Source: Alphaproteobacteria bacterium SS10 (GTDB taxonomy: Bacteria > Pseudomonadota > Alphaproteobacteria > TMED2). From it: a stretch of DNA of 64,000 nt. This document shows, piece by piece, positions 1 through 9,499 of this stretch. The notes beneath the pieces are model-generated. The model was not told the DNA's origin. It searched no databases and was given only the letters and a program-made list of their open reading frames with translations. A program made the position numbers and the translations under genes. The first letter of the stretch is position 1; each line of letters opens with the position of its first letter. The stretch lies in the NCBI GenBank assembly GCA_019192455.1, contig JAHCML010000003.1, positions 995,731 to 1,059,730 of the forward strand, read 5' to 3'.

Positions 1-1337
1 GATTGGTGCGAAGCGCCGTTTCCTCGATATGCCGTTCCTTGGTGGCGCGGCCCGAGTTGATATCGATGGAGACCAGTGCCTCGGTCGGGTTGATGACCAG
101 ATAGCCACCCGACTTCAGCTGAACAACGGGCTCATGAATGTCGTTGATCTGGCTCTCCACCTGATAGCGGGAGAAGATCGGCAGATCGTCTTCTTTGTAT
201 TGCTTGATGCGGCGCGCATGGCTCGGCATCAGCATCTTCATGAACTCTTTCGCGCTCTTATGGCCTTCTTCGCCAGCGATCAGCACCTCATCCACGTCGC
301 GGGTGTACATGTCGCGCATGGTGCGTTTGATCAGATCGCCTTCCTCATAAATCAGGGCAGGGGCCTGTGATTTAAGGGTGAGGGCACGGATGTTATCCCA
401 CTGGCGCAGCAGGTAATCGAGGTCACGCTTGATCTCGGCCTTGGTGCGCTCAACACCGGCGGTGCGGAGGATGACAGACATGCCCTCTGGCACGTCGAGG
501 GAGCTGATCAGCTCCTTCATCCGCTTGCGGTCTTTATGGTTGGTGATCTTGCGGCTGACGCCACCGCCGCGCGGGCTGTTTGGCATCAGGACACAATAGC
601 GACCAGCCAGGGAGAGGTAGGTGGTCAAGGCGGCACCCTTTGAGCCGCGCTCTTCCTTCGCAACCTGAACCAGCATGATCTGGCGACGCTTAACGACCTC
701 TTGGATCTTGTACTTCTTCAGGAGGCGCTGGGTACGGCGACGCTTTTGCTCACGATCTTTAATCTCAGGATCATCGTCGCTGGTGTCTTCCTCAGCGTCG
801 TCATCGTCACCGGCGCTGTCGTCTTCCGAAGCTTCCTCTGTTTCTGCTGCGTCGACCTCTTCGCTAACAACGTCATTGGCGTCGGTATCAACGTCGAGGG
901 CTTTGGCCTCAACGGTATCATCGCCTTCAGCCTCTTCTGGCGCGGCTTCTTCTGCGGCGGTGTCGTCAGCGGCCTCTGCTTCATCGGCATCGCTGTCTTC
1001 CGCGCTCTCATCAATGATGATTTCGGCTGGTTCGCCGTCTAGCTCATCATCAAGCTCCTCATCATCGAGCAGAGCCTCGCGGTCGGCGATTGGGATGCGG
1101 TAGTAATCCGGATGGATCTCAGAGAAGGCGAGAAAGCCATGGCGGTTGCCGCCATATTCAACGAAGGCGGCCTGTAGCGATGGCTCAACCCGGGTAATCC
1201 GGGCGAGGTAGATATTACCTTTTAGCTGTTGCCGAGACTGGGCCTCGAAATCGTACTCAACAAGCTTGTTTCCATCGACCAGTGCTACCCGGGTTTCTTC
1301 TTCCTGGGTGGCGTCGATCAGCATGCGTTTGGTCATG
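1..1337 (-). CDS. rne: Ribonuclease E/G, N-terminal part (runs off left edge)
   Basis: Endoribonuclease of the RNase E/G family, the core of the RNA degradosome, acting in mRNA decay and rRNA/tRNA processing. The start is the ATG at 1337, preceded on the minus strand by an AGGAA ribosome site. The protein opens MTKRMLIDATQ, followed by an S1-type segment (around KGNIYLARITRVEPSLQAAF, residues about 40-60). A long, almost purely Asp/Glu/Ala insertion (roughly residues 95-180) interrupts the S1 region, as in alphaproteobacterial RNase E. The RNase domain then begins (REQKRRRTQRLLKKYKIQEV and onward). The visible piece ends in the INSGRATKERHIEETALRTN stretch, which carries a catalytic Asp region (VSIDINSG). 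About 445 codons are visible; the rest of the catalytic domain and the scaffold tail lie outside the window. The acidic insertion produces serine-rich open frames on the opposite strand that are not genes. Confidence 0.96.
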
Positions 1338-2166
1338 CGTGTATTCCTGCGGCGCGGCGGCCAGCCCTTCGCGACGTTGGGCGGCGGCGGATCCGATAAA
1401 GGGGTTGCGTGGGAGTAAAGCTGGATGGGCCACGCGCAGCACAGAGCCGAATGCGCGAGCATTCAGTTTATGTGTTTGGCGATGTGGTGTCGGCAGCATG
1501 GGCCTGAAAACCATCATAACAACGCGCGTGGCATCGAATAAGTTATGCAGGTCTTCTGGTGTGTTGGTCTGAAGCTATGCGGTAGGGGTCGCTTTATTCG
1601 CGGCCAATCTAACCTTCGCTTCAATAACCGGCTGGCATTGGGCCAGTCGCTATCGATCAATTGTCAGGCTCTCAGCGCAGTATCGCACCTATCAGCCGTG
1701 TCAGGCCTGCTACCTGGGTGCCTGGTTCAGGCGCCGTTGGGGCATGGGCCCAATCTTATCTGGTTGCTCTCTAACGGTGGCGGTGGTGTTGCCTCAAACA
1801 CCCCAAAAAGTCTCAACCGCGATCAACAACCTCTACTCAATCAGACGTTCTCTTGAGTGGTCAGCCCCAAAAATGAGGGCCGTTTCCGAGACATCTGCCT
1901 GACCATCGCACCCAAGGCGGCCATTCAGGGCGCCAAATCGGGCGGGTCAGTGCCAAATTCGATAGCGACAAACCTTACCTCGGCTACACACCTGGCAACC
2001 TACAGCAATCAAAGTGTCGCAGCGGCACAATAGCGGGTCGGTCACTGCTTAACAATCGCCTTGATGATATTCCGCACGAAAGCTTGATCAACAAGCCACA
2101 ACCGGCATCATAACGGCAGCGAAACAGCCTGTTTTCAGGCGCTGACACAGGACAACGAAATCAGTT
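1338..2166. other. Long divergent intergenic region (rne / amidase)
   Basis: About 830 bases separate the divergently transcribed rne and amidase genes. Open frames here are short and lack family features or good ribosome sites. I see no tRNA, clear terminator or long repeat. The region should hold both promoters and probably a long rne 5' untranslated leader; RNase E autoregulates through its 5' UTR in Escherichia coli, and a similar role here is inference. Confidence 0.5.
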
Positions 2167-3420
2167 ATGGCCGCTGGGGCCCCTCATCAACCGGCTTTTC
2201 AAAGCTCTGCAGTGCTTTACGCCCTGCTGGCGATGATGCTTGGCCTGTGGTTGGCGGCCAGCGCCTCCATCGCCCTGGCCACCGAGGCTTTGGGAATCGG
2301 TGCCCCCAGATTTGGTGAGCGGGATGGCCAACTTCGCCTGGTTTTGGATTTGCCGAGTGAGCCCAGATACAGCGTCGACATGGCGGATGATCGCCGTGCT
2401 GTGTTGATCGAATTCAGCGACGGTATTGGCGAGCCCGGCCGGTTATCCGGTCCAGGGCAGGGGGCGATTGACCAATATGTTTGGCGACGCCTGCCTGACG
2501 GCACGTGGCAGATGACACTGCAGGCGGTGCGTCCCATGCGCGTTGCGACCGTATTCACGATCCCGGCTGATACAAACAATCCGCCACGCTTTGTCCTTGA
2601 TTTGGCACCCGTTCACGACGCTGCGCCAACGGAACCTGCCGCTCCGATAGTCGAGGCAAGTCTGCCACCGGTACCCCAGGTGAAGCCATTTGTGGCGCCA
2701 CCTGTGCCAATGCCGCCAAGGGCGCTGCCGATGGTCGTATTAGACCCTGGTCATGGCGGTGTGGACCCGGGCGCCGTGGCCGCCAATGGCCTGCTTGAGA
2801 AGAATGTGGTGCTCGAGGTTTCCAAGCTTCTAGCCGAGAAGCTGCGGGCAACTGGTGAGTACCGGGTGAAACTGACCCGTGATCAGGATGAGTTCATTGC
2901 CCTGCGTGAGCGTGTCTCAAGGGCGCGGCAGGCGGGCGGCACCTTCTTCGTCTCCCTCCACGCTGATGCAAACACGGATCAGAGCGTGCGCGGCGCCTCC
3001 GTCTACACCCTGTCTGAGCGGGCATCGGATAAAGAGGCCGCCAGATTGGCGCGGGAAGAGAACCGGTCAGATGCAATCTCTGGCGTTGACCTGAACCAGC
3101 AAAGCGATGATGTGGCGAGCATCCTGATTGATCTCGCCATGCGTGAGACGGTGAATGATAGCCGTGGCATCGCCAATATCATGGTGAAGGAAATGCGGGA
3201 CCGGGATATCCGCGTCCTCCGCCGAACCCACCGATTTGCCGGTTTTGCCGTGCTTAAGGCCGCCGACATGCCGTCAGTTCTTATTGAACTTGGTTATATG
3301 TCCAACTCTAAGGATGTGCAGTTGCTGCAAACCCGGGATTATCGCGATCGGATCACCGATGCATTGGTGGCGGGGATCGATCGTTACTTCGAAACCTTGC
3401 CCCAGGTGGCGGAGAATTGA
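2167..3420 (+). CDS. amiC: N-acetylmuramoyl-L-alanine amidase (AmiC type)
   Basis: Zinc amidase that cleaves the amide bond between MurNAc and the stem peptide during septal peptidoglycan splitting, acting in the periplasm. A hydrophobic segment (about residues 15-38) serves as signal peptide or anchor. An AMIN-type beta domain follows (about 40-150), then a proline-rich linker (about 155-187) and an Amidase_3 domain (190-410). The expected zinc ligands are visible: H196 in DPGHGG, E211 in LLEKN and H265 in SLHAD. The catalytic glutamate is E374 in IELGYMSN. At 417 residues it has the usual AmiC length. The ribosome site is weak. It sits just upstream of mrcA on the same strand, so the two cell-wall genes are likely co-expressed. 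Confidence 0.94.
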   Translation: MAAGAPHQPAFQSSAVLYALLAMMLGLWLAASASIALATEALGIGAPRFGERDGQLRLVLDLPSEPRYSVDMADDRRAVLIEFSDGIGEPGRLSGPGQGAIDQYVWRRLPDGTWQMTLQAVRPMRVATVFTIPADTNNPPRFVLDLAPVHDAAPTEPAAPIVEASLPPVPQVKPFVAPPVPMPPRALPMVVLDPGHGGVDPGAVAANGLLEKNVVLEVSKLLAEKLRATGEYRVKLTRDQDEFIALRERVSRARQAGGTFFVSLHADANTDQSVRGASVYTLSERASDKEAARLAREENRSDAISGVDLNQQSDDVASILIDLAMRETVNDSRGIANIMVKEMRDRDIRVLRRTHRFAGFAVLKAADMPSVLIELGYMSNSKDVQLLQTRDYRDRITDALVAGIDRYFETLPQVAEN

Positions 3421-3561
3421 AGCGTCAGGCCATTGGCGATCCGTCATAATGGACCAAATGCCCACTGCCACATTCATGCTCGATATGCGCATTAAGACGG
3501 GGTATTGGCATCCGCTTTCCGGTTTAATGCCGCGTAGATTGAACAACGCCCGCAAAGAGCG

Positions 3562-6084
3562 ATGAAACTTCTTGGTAAACTGCTGCTGACCTTTTTTGCC
3601 CTTGGCGTTCTCGGCGTCATTGTTGCGGGTGGCATCTTGCTGTTTGCCTTGTACCGCTTTGGCGCCGGTCTGCCAGACTTCAGCCAGCTCGCCAGTTATG
3701 AGCCGCCAGTGGTGACCCGGGTCCACGCCGGTGATGGCCAGTTGTTGGAAGAGTTCGCCCGGCAAAAGCGTGTGTTTGTGCCTGTTGAGGCGATGCCGCC
3801 GCAGTTGGTCAACGCCTTCGTTGCCGCCGAAGACCAGGACTTCTTCAATCATATCGGCATCGATTTCCGCGGCATCCTGCGCGCCGCCATGAACAACGCA
3901 AAATCAATCGGCACTGGCCGCCGGCCAGAGGGTGCCTCGACGATCACCCAGCAGGTGGCGAAAAACTTCCTTCTGACCAATGAGGTTAGCATTGAGCGGA
4001 AGGCAAAAGAGGCCATCCTCGCAATCCGGATTGAGCGGGTGTTCTCAAAGGATCAGATCCTTGAGCTGTATCTAAACGAAATCTATCTGGGCCGTGGCTC
4101 CTATGGTGTCGCCGCCGCCGCGCTTAACTATTTCGATAAAGCGTTAGATGAGTTGAACCTCGCTGAGATTGCGTATCTCGCGGCCCTGCCCAAGGCACCT
4201 AATAACTATCACCCAACCCGGAAGACTGAGGCGGCAATCGCCCGACGGAACTACGTCATCACGCGGATGGAAGAGGATGGTTACGTGAAGGTGGCGGATG
4301 CCATCGGTGCAAAAAACCAGTCACTGGATGTGGTGCCACGCCGGGGTGAGGAATATGTCGAGGCTGGGCACTTCACTGAGGAAGTTCGGCGTCGCTTGTT
4401 CGAACGGTTTGGCGAAGATGCCCTCTATGATGGTGGCCTGTCCGTTCGCACGACGCTCGAGCCCGCTATGCAGCGCATGGCAACTGCGGCCTTGCGCGAT
4501 GGGTTGGAAGCTTATGATCGTCGCCATGGTTGGCGGGGGGCATTAACCCAGTTTGAGGATATGGCCGATTGGGCCAAACAGCTTGATGAGTTGGAGCCGC
4601 ATCTGGGGCGGCCCGAATGGCGCTATGCCGTTGTGCTGACCAGCGGTGAGCAGCAGGCCGAGATCGGTATGACCGGTGGCCAGCGTGCCGTTATCCCATT
4701 CGACGGCATGAGCTGGGCGCGTCCTTGGTTACCCGATCAACGCTTTGGTGACCGGCCAACACGGGTGGATCAGGTGCTGAGCGTTGGCGACGTTGTACTG
4801 GTCGCGCCGTTTGTGCCGGAGGAGGCTGAAAAGCCAATCGCTGGCCAATTTGCCTTGAAACAGATTCCGGATATTGAAGGTGGGCTCGTTGCCCTTGACC
4901 CCCATACCGGTCGGGTCCTGGCCCTTGAGGGCGGCTTCAACTTCGACGATAGCCAGTTTAACCGGGTGACCCAGGCCAATCGGCAGCCAGGCTCCGCGTT
5001 TAAGCCCTTTGTCTATCTCTCAGCGCTAGAGCGGGGGCTAACCCCGGCCACGCTGATTAATGATGCCCCGATCGTGTTTGACCAGGGCCCGGGCTTGGGA
5101 CTGTGGAAGCCACAGAATTACAGCCGTGAGTTCTATGGCCCAACGCCATTGCGGGTGGGAATTGAGAAGTCACGCAATGTGATGACGGTCCGGATTGCCC
5201 AATATGTGGGGCCTGAGCAGATCGATGAGACGGCTAAACGTTTTGGCATCGATCTGGGCATTCAGCCAACCTTGTCCCTATCCCTGGGTGCTGGTGAGGT
5301 GACCTTGATCGAACTGGCCACCGCCTATGGCATGCTGGCCAATGGCGGCAAGTGGATTGAGCCAAGCCTGATCGACCAAGTACAGGACCGCGAGGGCGCA
5401 ACGATTTGGCGTCATGACCCGCGCGCTTGCGATGATTGCGATGGGTTACTTTGGGAAGATGGCCTGGGTGTTCCGACCCTACCGGACGGCCGTCGCCAGG
5501 TCGCCGATACCCGCCGCGTTTATCAAATGGTCCATGTGATGGAGGGCACGATTGAGCGCGGGACAGCCCGGCGCCTTCGCAGCCTAGGTGCACCAATTGC
5601 TGGCAAGACCGGCACCACGAATGAGGGGCGGGATACCTGGTTTATGGGCTTTACCCCTGACTTGGTTGTCGGCGTGTTTGTTGGCTTTGATGAGCCTAAG
5701 CCACTGGGCCGCCGTGAAACCGGCAGTAGCGTTGCCGCCCCGATCTTCAAAGACTTCTTTGAGCGGATGAAAGAGGCCGGGCAGCTGCCTGCCATTCCAT
5801 TCCGTGCCCCGGACGGTGTTCGCCTCACCCGCATTGATGCGAGCACGGGCACCCGTGCTAGTGGCGCTGGCGCAGGCACGCTGTGGGAGGCGTTTATTCC
5901 CGGCACTGAACCCGATGTTGTGCCGATCATCCTGGGTAATGACAACAAGCTGGTAAAGCGTGCGCTGACCAGCAGCGGTGGCGGTACTGGCGGCGTGCCG
6001 GGCACTGTTGTCACTGATCCGTCCGCACCAGCACCGGTGGGCGACCCGGCCACAATCGGCAGCGGGACCGGCGGGCTATACTGA
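3562..6084 (+). CDS. mrcA: Penicillin-binding protein 1A
   Basis: Bifunctional class A peptidoglycan synthase: it polymerises lipid II into glycan strands and cross-links the peptides. It has one N-terminal membrane anchor (residues about 5-30). The GT51 glycosyltransferase domain (about 50-230) carries the catalytic Glu in EDQDFF (E90) and the GASTITQQ motif. An OB-like insertion lies at about 310-425. The transpeptidase domain has the acyl-serine in SAFK (S478), an SRN motif near 535 and KTGTT (682-686). At 840 residues it is the normal proteobacterial size. A Gly/Ser/Pro-rich tail closes the protein. It follows the amidase by 141 bases and precedes prfB, an arrangement common in alphaproteobacteria. 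Confidence 0.97.
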   Translation: MKLLGKLLLTFFALGVLGVIVAGGILLFALYRFGAGLPDFSQLASYEPPVVTRVHAGDGQLLEEFARQKRVFVPVEAMPPQLVNAFVAAEDQDFFNHIGIDFRGILRAAMNNAKSIGTGRRPEGASTITQQVAKNFLLTNEVSIERKAKEAILAIRIERVFSKDQILELYLNEIYLGRGSYGVAAAALNYFDKALDELNLAEIAYLAALPKAPNNYHPTRKTEAAIARRNYVITRMEEDGYVKVADAIGAKNQSLDVVPRRGEEYVEAGHFTEEVRRRLFERFGEDALYDGGLSVRTTLEPAMQRMATAALRDGLEAYDRRHGWRGALTQFEDMADWAKQLDELEPHLGRPEWRYAVVLTSGEQQAEIGMTGGQRAVIPFDGMSWARPWLPDQRFGDRPTRVDQVLSVGDVVLVAPFVPEEAEKPIAGQFALKQIPDIEGGLVALDPHTGRVLALEGGFNFDDSQFNRVTQANRQPGSAFKPFVYLSALERGLTPATLINDAPIVFDQGPGLGLWKPQNYSREFYGPTPLRVGIEKSRNVMTVRIAQYVGPEQIDETAKRFGIDLGIQPTLSLSLGAGEVTLIELATAYGMLANGGKWIEPSLIDQVQDREGATIWRHDPRACDDCDGLLWEDGLGVPTLPDGRRQVADTRRVYQMVHVMEGTIERGTARRLRSLGAPIAGKTGTTNEGRDTWFMGFTPDLVVGVFVGFDEPKPLGRRETGSSVAAPIFKDFFERMKEAGQLPAIPFRAPDGVRLTRIDASTGTRASGAGAGTLWEAFIPGTEPDVVPIILGNDNKLVKRALTSSGGGTGGVPGTVVTDPSAPAPVGDPATIGSGTGGLY

Positions 6085-6179
6085 TCAATCTTGAGGCTTG
6101 GCAACGGTCGGTTGGGTGCTTAAACCCAAGGCCAGATCGATTGCTGGGCAATCCATAATCGCGTTAAGGGAAAACGACT

Positions 6180-7311
6180 ATGCGCGCCGAAATTCAAGCG
6201 GTGGTGGAGGCTGTTGAAGCGTCCATGGCACTGCTGAGGAGGCATCTTTGACTGGGATGTCGCCGTCAAACGCCTTGAGGAGCTAAACGCCCTCGCCGAA
6301 GACCCAGAGCTTTGGAATAATCCCGACAACGCGCAGAAAATCATGCGTGAGCGGACCAGCCTAGAGGACCGCATCAACACCTTCCGCTCGCTTGAGAGTG
6401 ATCTCAACGACAATCGCGACATCTTGGAGCTCGCCGAGGCTGAAGGCGATCAAGATGTGGTCGATGAGGCTGAGAAGGCCCTGCTGGGCCTAGAAGAGCG
6501 GGCGCGCAAACTCGAGCTTGAGAGCCTACTGTCCGGTGAGGCTGACAGCAATGACTGCTATCTGGAGATCAATTCCGGCGCCGGTGGCACCGAGGCGCAG
6601 GATTGGGTGCAGATTATGCTGCGCATGTATCTGCGTTGGGCGGATAGCCGGGGGTTCAAGACCGATGTGCTGGATGAGAGTGCGGGCGAGGAAGCCGGCC
6701 TCAAATCCGTCACCGTCCAGATCAAGGGGCATAATGCCTATGGCTGGATGAAGACCGAGAGCGGCGTGCACCGCCTGGTCCGCATCTCGCCCTTCGACAG
6801 TAACGCCCGCCGACACACCAGCTTTGCCGCCGTTCAGATATCGCCGGTGATTGACGACACGATCGAGATTGAGATCGCCGAGAGTGATTTGAAGATCGAT
6901 ACCTACCGTGCCTCCGGCGCCGGTGGTCAGCACGTTAACACCACAGATAGTGCTGTTCGCATCACCCACGTGCCGACCAACACCGTAGTGGCCTGCCAGC
7001 AGGAACGCTCCCAGCATAAGAACCGCGATAAGGCGATGAAGATGCTGCGCGCGAAAATGTATGAGCAAGAGCTGCAGCGCCGGGAGGATGCCGCCGCTGC
7101 CGAGAACGCCGAGAAGAGCGATATCGGTTGGGGCCACCAAATCCGCTCTTATGTCTTGCAGCCTTATCAGCTGATCAAGGATCTGCGGACCGGGGTGGAG
7201 AAGGGGAATGCCCAGGCAGTGCTCGATGGCGACATCGATGATTATCTGCAGGCGGCATTAGCCTCTCGCATTCACGGCGACAAAGGCGAAGAATCAGCGT
7301 CAAGCGCCTGA
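6180..7311 (+). CDS. prfB: Peptide chain release factor 2, with programmed +1 frameshift
   Basis: RF2 recognises UGA and UAA stop codons and triggers peptide release. The reading frame starts at ATG 6180 and meets an in-frame TGA at 6249-6251. It continues in the +1 frame from GAC at 6250 to the stop at 7309-7311. That gives 23 codons plus 353, about 376 residues (E. coli RF2 is 365). The second frame carries the domain 3 peptidyl-hydrolase motif (GAGGQHVN, coded near 6918-6942) and an SPFDS stretch at about 6790. A homologous start cannot be placed in the second frame alone, because the N-terminal helical domain would be truncated. The interrupted frame is normal autoregulation, not a pseudogene. 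Confidence 0.96.
6237..6252 (+). promoter_or_regulatory. RF2 programmed +1 frameshift site
   Basis: The bases read AGG AGG CAT CTT TGA C. This is an internal Shine-Dalgarno-like AGGAGG followed, at the spacing used in known prfB genes, by the slippery CTT and an in-frame TGA with a C at the next base. When RF2 is scarce the ribosome slips one base forward on CTT and reads GAC. This is the established prfB autoregulatory signal. Confidence 0.96.
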
Positions 7312-7314
7312 TGT

Positions 7315-8124
7315 TTATTGGGCTTTCGGGCCCGGCCCTTCGGGCTTCATCGTGCCGATAACCGATGGGTTGAAGAACTTATCGGCTGCCTTGTTATTGC
7401 GCAGTCGTTCGCCCGTTTCCTCAACATAGAAGCCGCCGCCAAGGGTGCGCAGGATCGCATCCTGGGCTGCAGTGTCCCATTCATATGAGAGGCGGTGGCG
7501 ATAATCGCCTTTAACGCCCCGGATCACATCGACATAGGACATGCAGCCAGTTTTGTACTGGGGCAGGTCGCTGCCATCGGGTGCCGTTTCCAAGCCGGGC
7601 CTCAGAATAATATCGGGGCCGCCTGCCAGTGACAGGACCGGCGTCTCCATATCTGTATTGGCAAAATCATCGCCATTCACAGGTTCATGAACCACACCCA
7701 GAACAGGCTCCCCATCTAAGACCAGGGCGATATTCACGGTGTACCAATTCACACCGCGCTTGCCCTCGACGAAGTTCTTAGTGCCATCGATTGGGTCGGT
7801 GATGAAAAAATTGCCAGAGCTAGTGTCTGGCACATTGCCAGCCTCCACACTCTCTTCACCGACAAAGCCAGTATCGGCGGGGAGTATGTCCTTAAATTCT
7901 TCCATCACGGTCTCCAACCGCTCACGGATAAGCACCTCGGATGCCCTATCGGCAGAGGTCACGACCGAGCCGTCGGATTTTTCAAACACCTCAATCCCGG
8001 TGGCCTTCATCTGCTCAACTAATAGGCCTGCATCCCGGGCAACATCGCGCATGGCGCGTGACAAGGCTTGAAGGCGGGGTTTGGGCAGATTGGTGCTGTT
8101 CGCACGGCTCAAATCGTCCGGCAT
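7315..8124 (-). CDS. Inositol monophosphatase-superfamily phosphatase (CysQ/HisN-like)
   Basis: Magnesium-dependent phosphatase of the IMPase/FBPase superfamily, 269 residues. The metal-site motifs are intact: GEES (residues 89-92), DPIDGT (110-115) and EWDTAA (215-220). EWDTAA also occurs in the CysQ-like gene at 15147-15983, so 3'(2'),5'-bisphosphate nucleotidase activity is plausible. Inositol-phosphate or histidinol-phosphate activity cannot be excluded. The ribosome site AAGAAG lies just upstream of the chosen ATG. It is convergent with prfB (3-base gap) and divergent from the paralogue array. It differs from the 15147 copy by a longer N-terminus and an insertion around residues 150-190, so the two are distant paralogues rather than a recent duplication. 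Confidence 0.85.
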   Translation of the reverse strand: MPDDLSRANSTNLPKPRLQALSRAMRDVARDAGLLVEQMKATGIEVFEKSDGSVVTSADRASEVLIRERLETVMEEFKDILPADTGFVGEESVEAGNVPDTSSGNFFITDPIDGTKNFVEGKRGVNWYTVNIALVLDGEPVLGVVHEPVNGDDFANTDMETPVLSLAGGPDIILRPGLETAPDGSDLPQYKTGCMSYVDVIRGVKGDYRHRLSYEWDTAAQDAILRTLGGGFYVEETGERLRNNKAADKFFNPSVIGTMKPEGPGPKAQ

Positions 8125-8432
8125 TGGTGCTTCTTTCTCTTAAATCGAATGGTGCGATGCAGCAGAAATAGCAGGGTTTTTGCGCCAGAGCGACAGCAAA
8201 CACTAGAAATAGGTCAACAGTGCTGCCCAAAAAACCGTCAAATTTTAAGAAAAATCGATATTGCTAAAAAAATGCGCATTTAGGGCTGGTCTATTTCACG
8301 GAAGAGTCATAAACCGGCCAACGTTAAGCATGGGTGCCATGCATATTTCGCCGGTTGCTCTCCCCAAAAGCTCCGCAACCGGAAGGCAGATCAGACGGGA
8401 AAACCGTTCTGAGAAATAAGGAGTAACTTCCA
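8125..8432. other. Divergent intergenic region upstream of the paralogue array
   Basis: 308 bases between the phosphatase gene (minus) and the first array gene (plus). The part near 8220-8285 is AT-rich. It holds the element at 8294-8325 described separately and a good ribosome site (AAGGAG near 8420) for the gene at 8433. I see no coding potential. Confidence 0.6.
8294..8325 (+). promoter_or_regulatory. Candidate promoter/operator shared with the gene at 12692
   Basis: The 24 bases at 8294-8317 match 12579-12602 at 19 positions, with common blocks TTTCA, AAGA, TCATA and ACCGG. They lie 116 and 90 bases before the first and fifth array genes. At 8300-8325 there is also GGAAG, 17 bases, then CGTT, which is close to the GGAAC-N16/17-CGTT promoter of the alphaproteobacterial general stress sigma factor EcfG. 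The second site lacks the GGAA block. Promoter activity is inference. Confidence 0.4.
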
Positions 8433-9344
8433 ATGGTCGCCAATACCCCCGCGGCTCGCAGTGTCGAGCCGACCGCAGAACGTCGTCCCGATCCCCGCCA
8501 ACGCCGCCGCCTTTCAGGTCCTGCTAGGGCCCTGATGGCTAGCCTTGCAACAGCCCCTGTTGCAGTTGCTGGCGCTGCCAGTGCCCATGAAGCCGCGTTC
8601 CAGGAGTTCACCTCCGGTAACCGTGCTGCGGTTCACCTAGTGCAAGCTGGTCCAAATGATGCAGCCCCACAGGCCACCGCACCAGCGCGTGCCGCTGATC
8701 GTGGTTTTGCCTGCATCACCGTTGCCAGTGAAACTGCCCCACGCGGCGCCATTCTCTTCGCAGCCCCTCAGGGCGCGCAGATGGCACTTGTTCCAACTGA
8801 AGCCCCCGGTACCCATCCCACCGGGCCAGCGCAACTTGATTGCGGCCCAATCGAGGCTTTCGAAGCGCAAGTTCGTACCAACACCGAAGCATTTGTTGCT
8901 GATGTTGCTGCATTTATCCGCGAAACTTCTGACCAGCTGAACATGCCTCAGCTGCAGCAGCTCGCAGATCACCTTGAGAGCGATGGCTTCACCGCCAGTC
9001 TTCCAAGCGCGCATCAGAATACGGCAACCGCCTTCAACCTGACCATGGATGCTGCCCGCGGCGTTTATGGTGAAGACGTTGATAGCCACATCTCGCCAGA
9101 GCGGACCGGCGCCTTGATCCGTGAGTATCAGAAAGTTGGGGTCGAAAATCAGATCCTGGCTGGTGCTTCCGGCCTGGTGAACCGTGTTCAGCGTCAGCTC
9201 GATGCTGCTAGCGCCCCAGCGCCGCAGGGTGATGCCCCAGTTGAGGGTCAAGATATCAACTTCGATCCTGGCTCTATTCAAGAGTGGCGCGGTCGCAATG
9301 TCCGGCCCGTCAATGACGGCCCAGAACGCGGCATGAAGATCTAA
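8433..9344 (+). CDS. Array protein 1: exported, unknown family
   Basis: I do not recognise a described family. The protein has 303 residues. The N-terminus is basic (RQRRRL, residues 22-27) and is followed by an Ala-rich, weakly hydrophobic stretch ending GAASAHEAAF, which looks like a signal peptide cleaved near residue 51. The twin arginines plus weak hydrophobicity would suit a Tat signal, but the motif is not canonical. The conserved domain begins GFACITVASE (C94); the second conserved cysteine is C137, 43 residues later. A helical, Gln/Glu-rich region fills about 140-255. The C-terminus has INFDPGS where the other members have F-E-S-G-P-D. The ribosome site is AAGGAG. First of five paralogues on one strand. 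Confidence 0.75.
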   Translation: MVANTPAARSVEPTAERRPDPRQRRRLSGPARALMASLATAPVAVAGAASAHEAAFQEFTSGNRAAVHLVQAGPNDAAPQATAPARAADRGFACITVASETAPRGAILFAAPQGAQMALVPTEAPGTHPTGPAQLDCGPIEAFEAQVRTNTEAFVADVAAFIRETSDQLNMPQLQQLADHLESDGFTASLPSAHQNTATAFNLTMDAARGVYGEDVDSHISPERTGALIREYQKVGVENQILAGASGLVNRVQRQLDAASAPAPQGDAPVEGQDINFDPGSIQEWRGRNVRPVNDGPERGMKI

Positions 9345-9357
9345 GGCTGATCAAATC

Positions 9358-9395
9358 GTTGGCCCGGGGAGTTTGGGAAAGCTCACCGGGCCAAC
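9358..9395 (+). terminator. Strong hairpin between array genes 1 and 2
   Basis: A perfect 10-bp inverted repeat, GTTGGCCCGG (9358-9367) against CCGGGCCAAC (9386-9395). The 18-base loop can itself pair further (GAGTTT with AAA-G-CTC). No T-run follows, so it may be a partial terminator, an mRNA-stabilising stem that sets different expression of gene 1 and genes 2-4, or a Rho-dependent end. Confidence 0.5.
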
Positions 9396-9499
9396 CCATT
9401 AACAACAATCGATCGGGCCAGTTGGCCCAGGCAGTCTAAGCCCCCGGCTGCATGACCTTCGTCGAACCATTCTCACACGAGTAGAGAGGACGTATCGCC

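Noticed and set aside
675-1103. Serine-rich frame on the plus strand
   Set aside because: It is the antisense of the Asp/Glu-rich insertion of RNase E (Asp/Glu codons read as Ser and Ser-Ser repeats) and has no ribosome site.
1545-1856. Small frame in the rne/amidase gap
   Set aside because: No ribosome site, no family features, and composition like non-coding DNA.
6343-7311. prfB starting at the internal ATG
   Set aside because: This would remove the N-terminal helical domain. The frameshift site at 6237-6252 joins the upstream ATG to this frame, so prfB starts at 6180.
8300-8325. Firm EcfG promoter assignment
   Set aside because: One base differs from the core and the second array element lacks the GGAA block, so it is kept as a candidate only.
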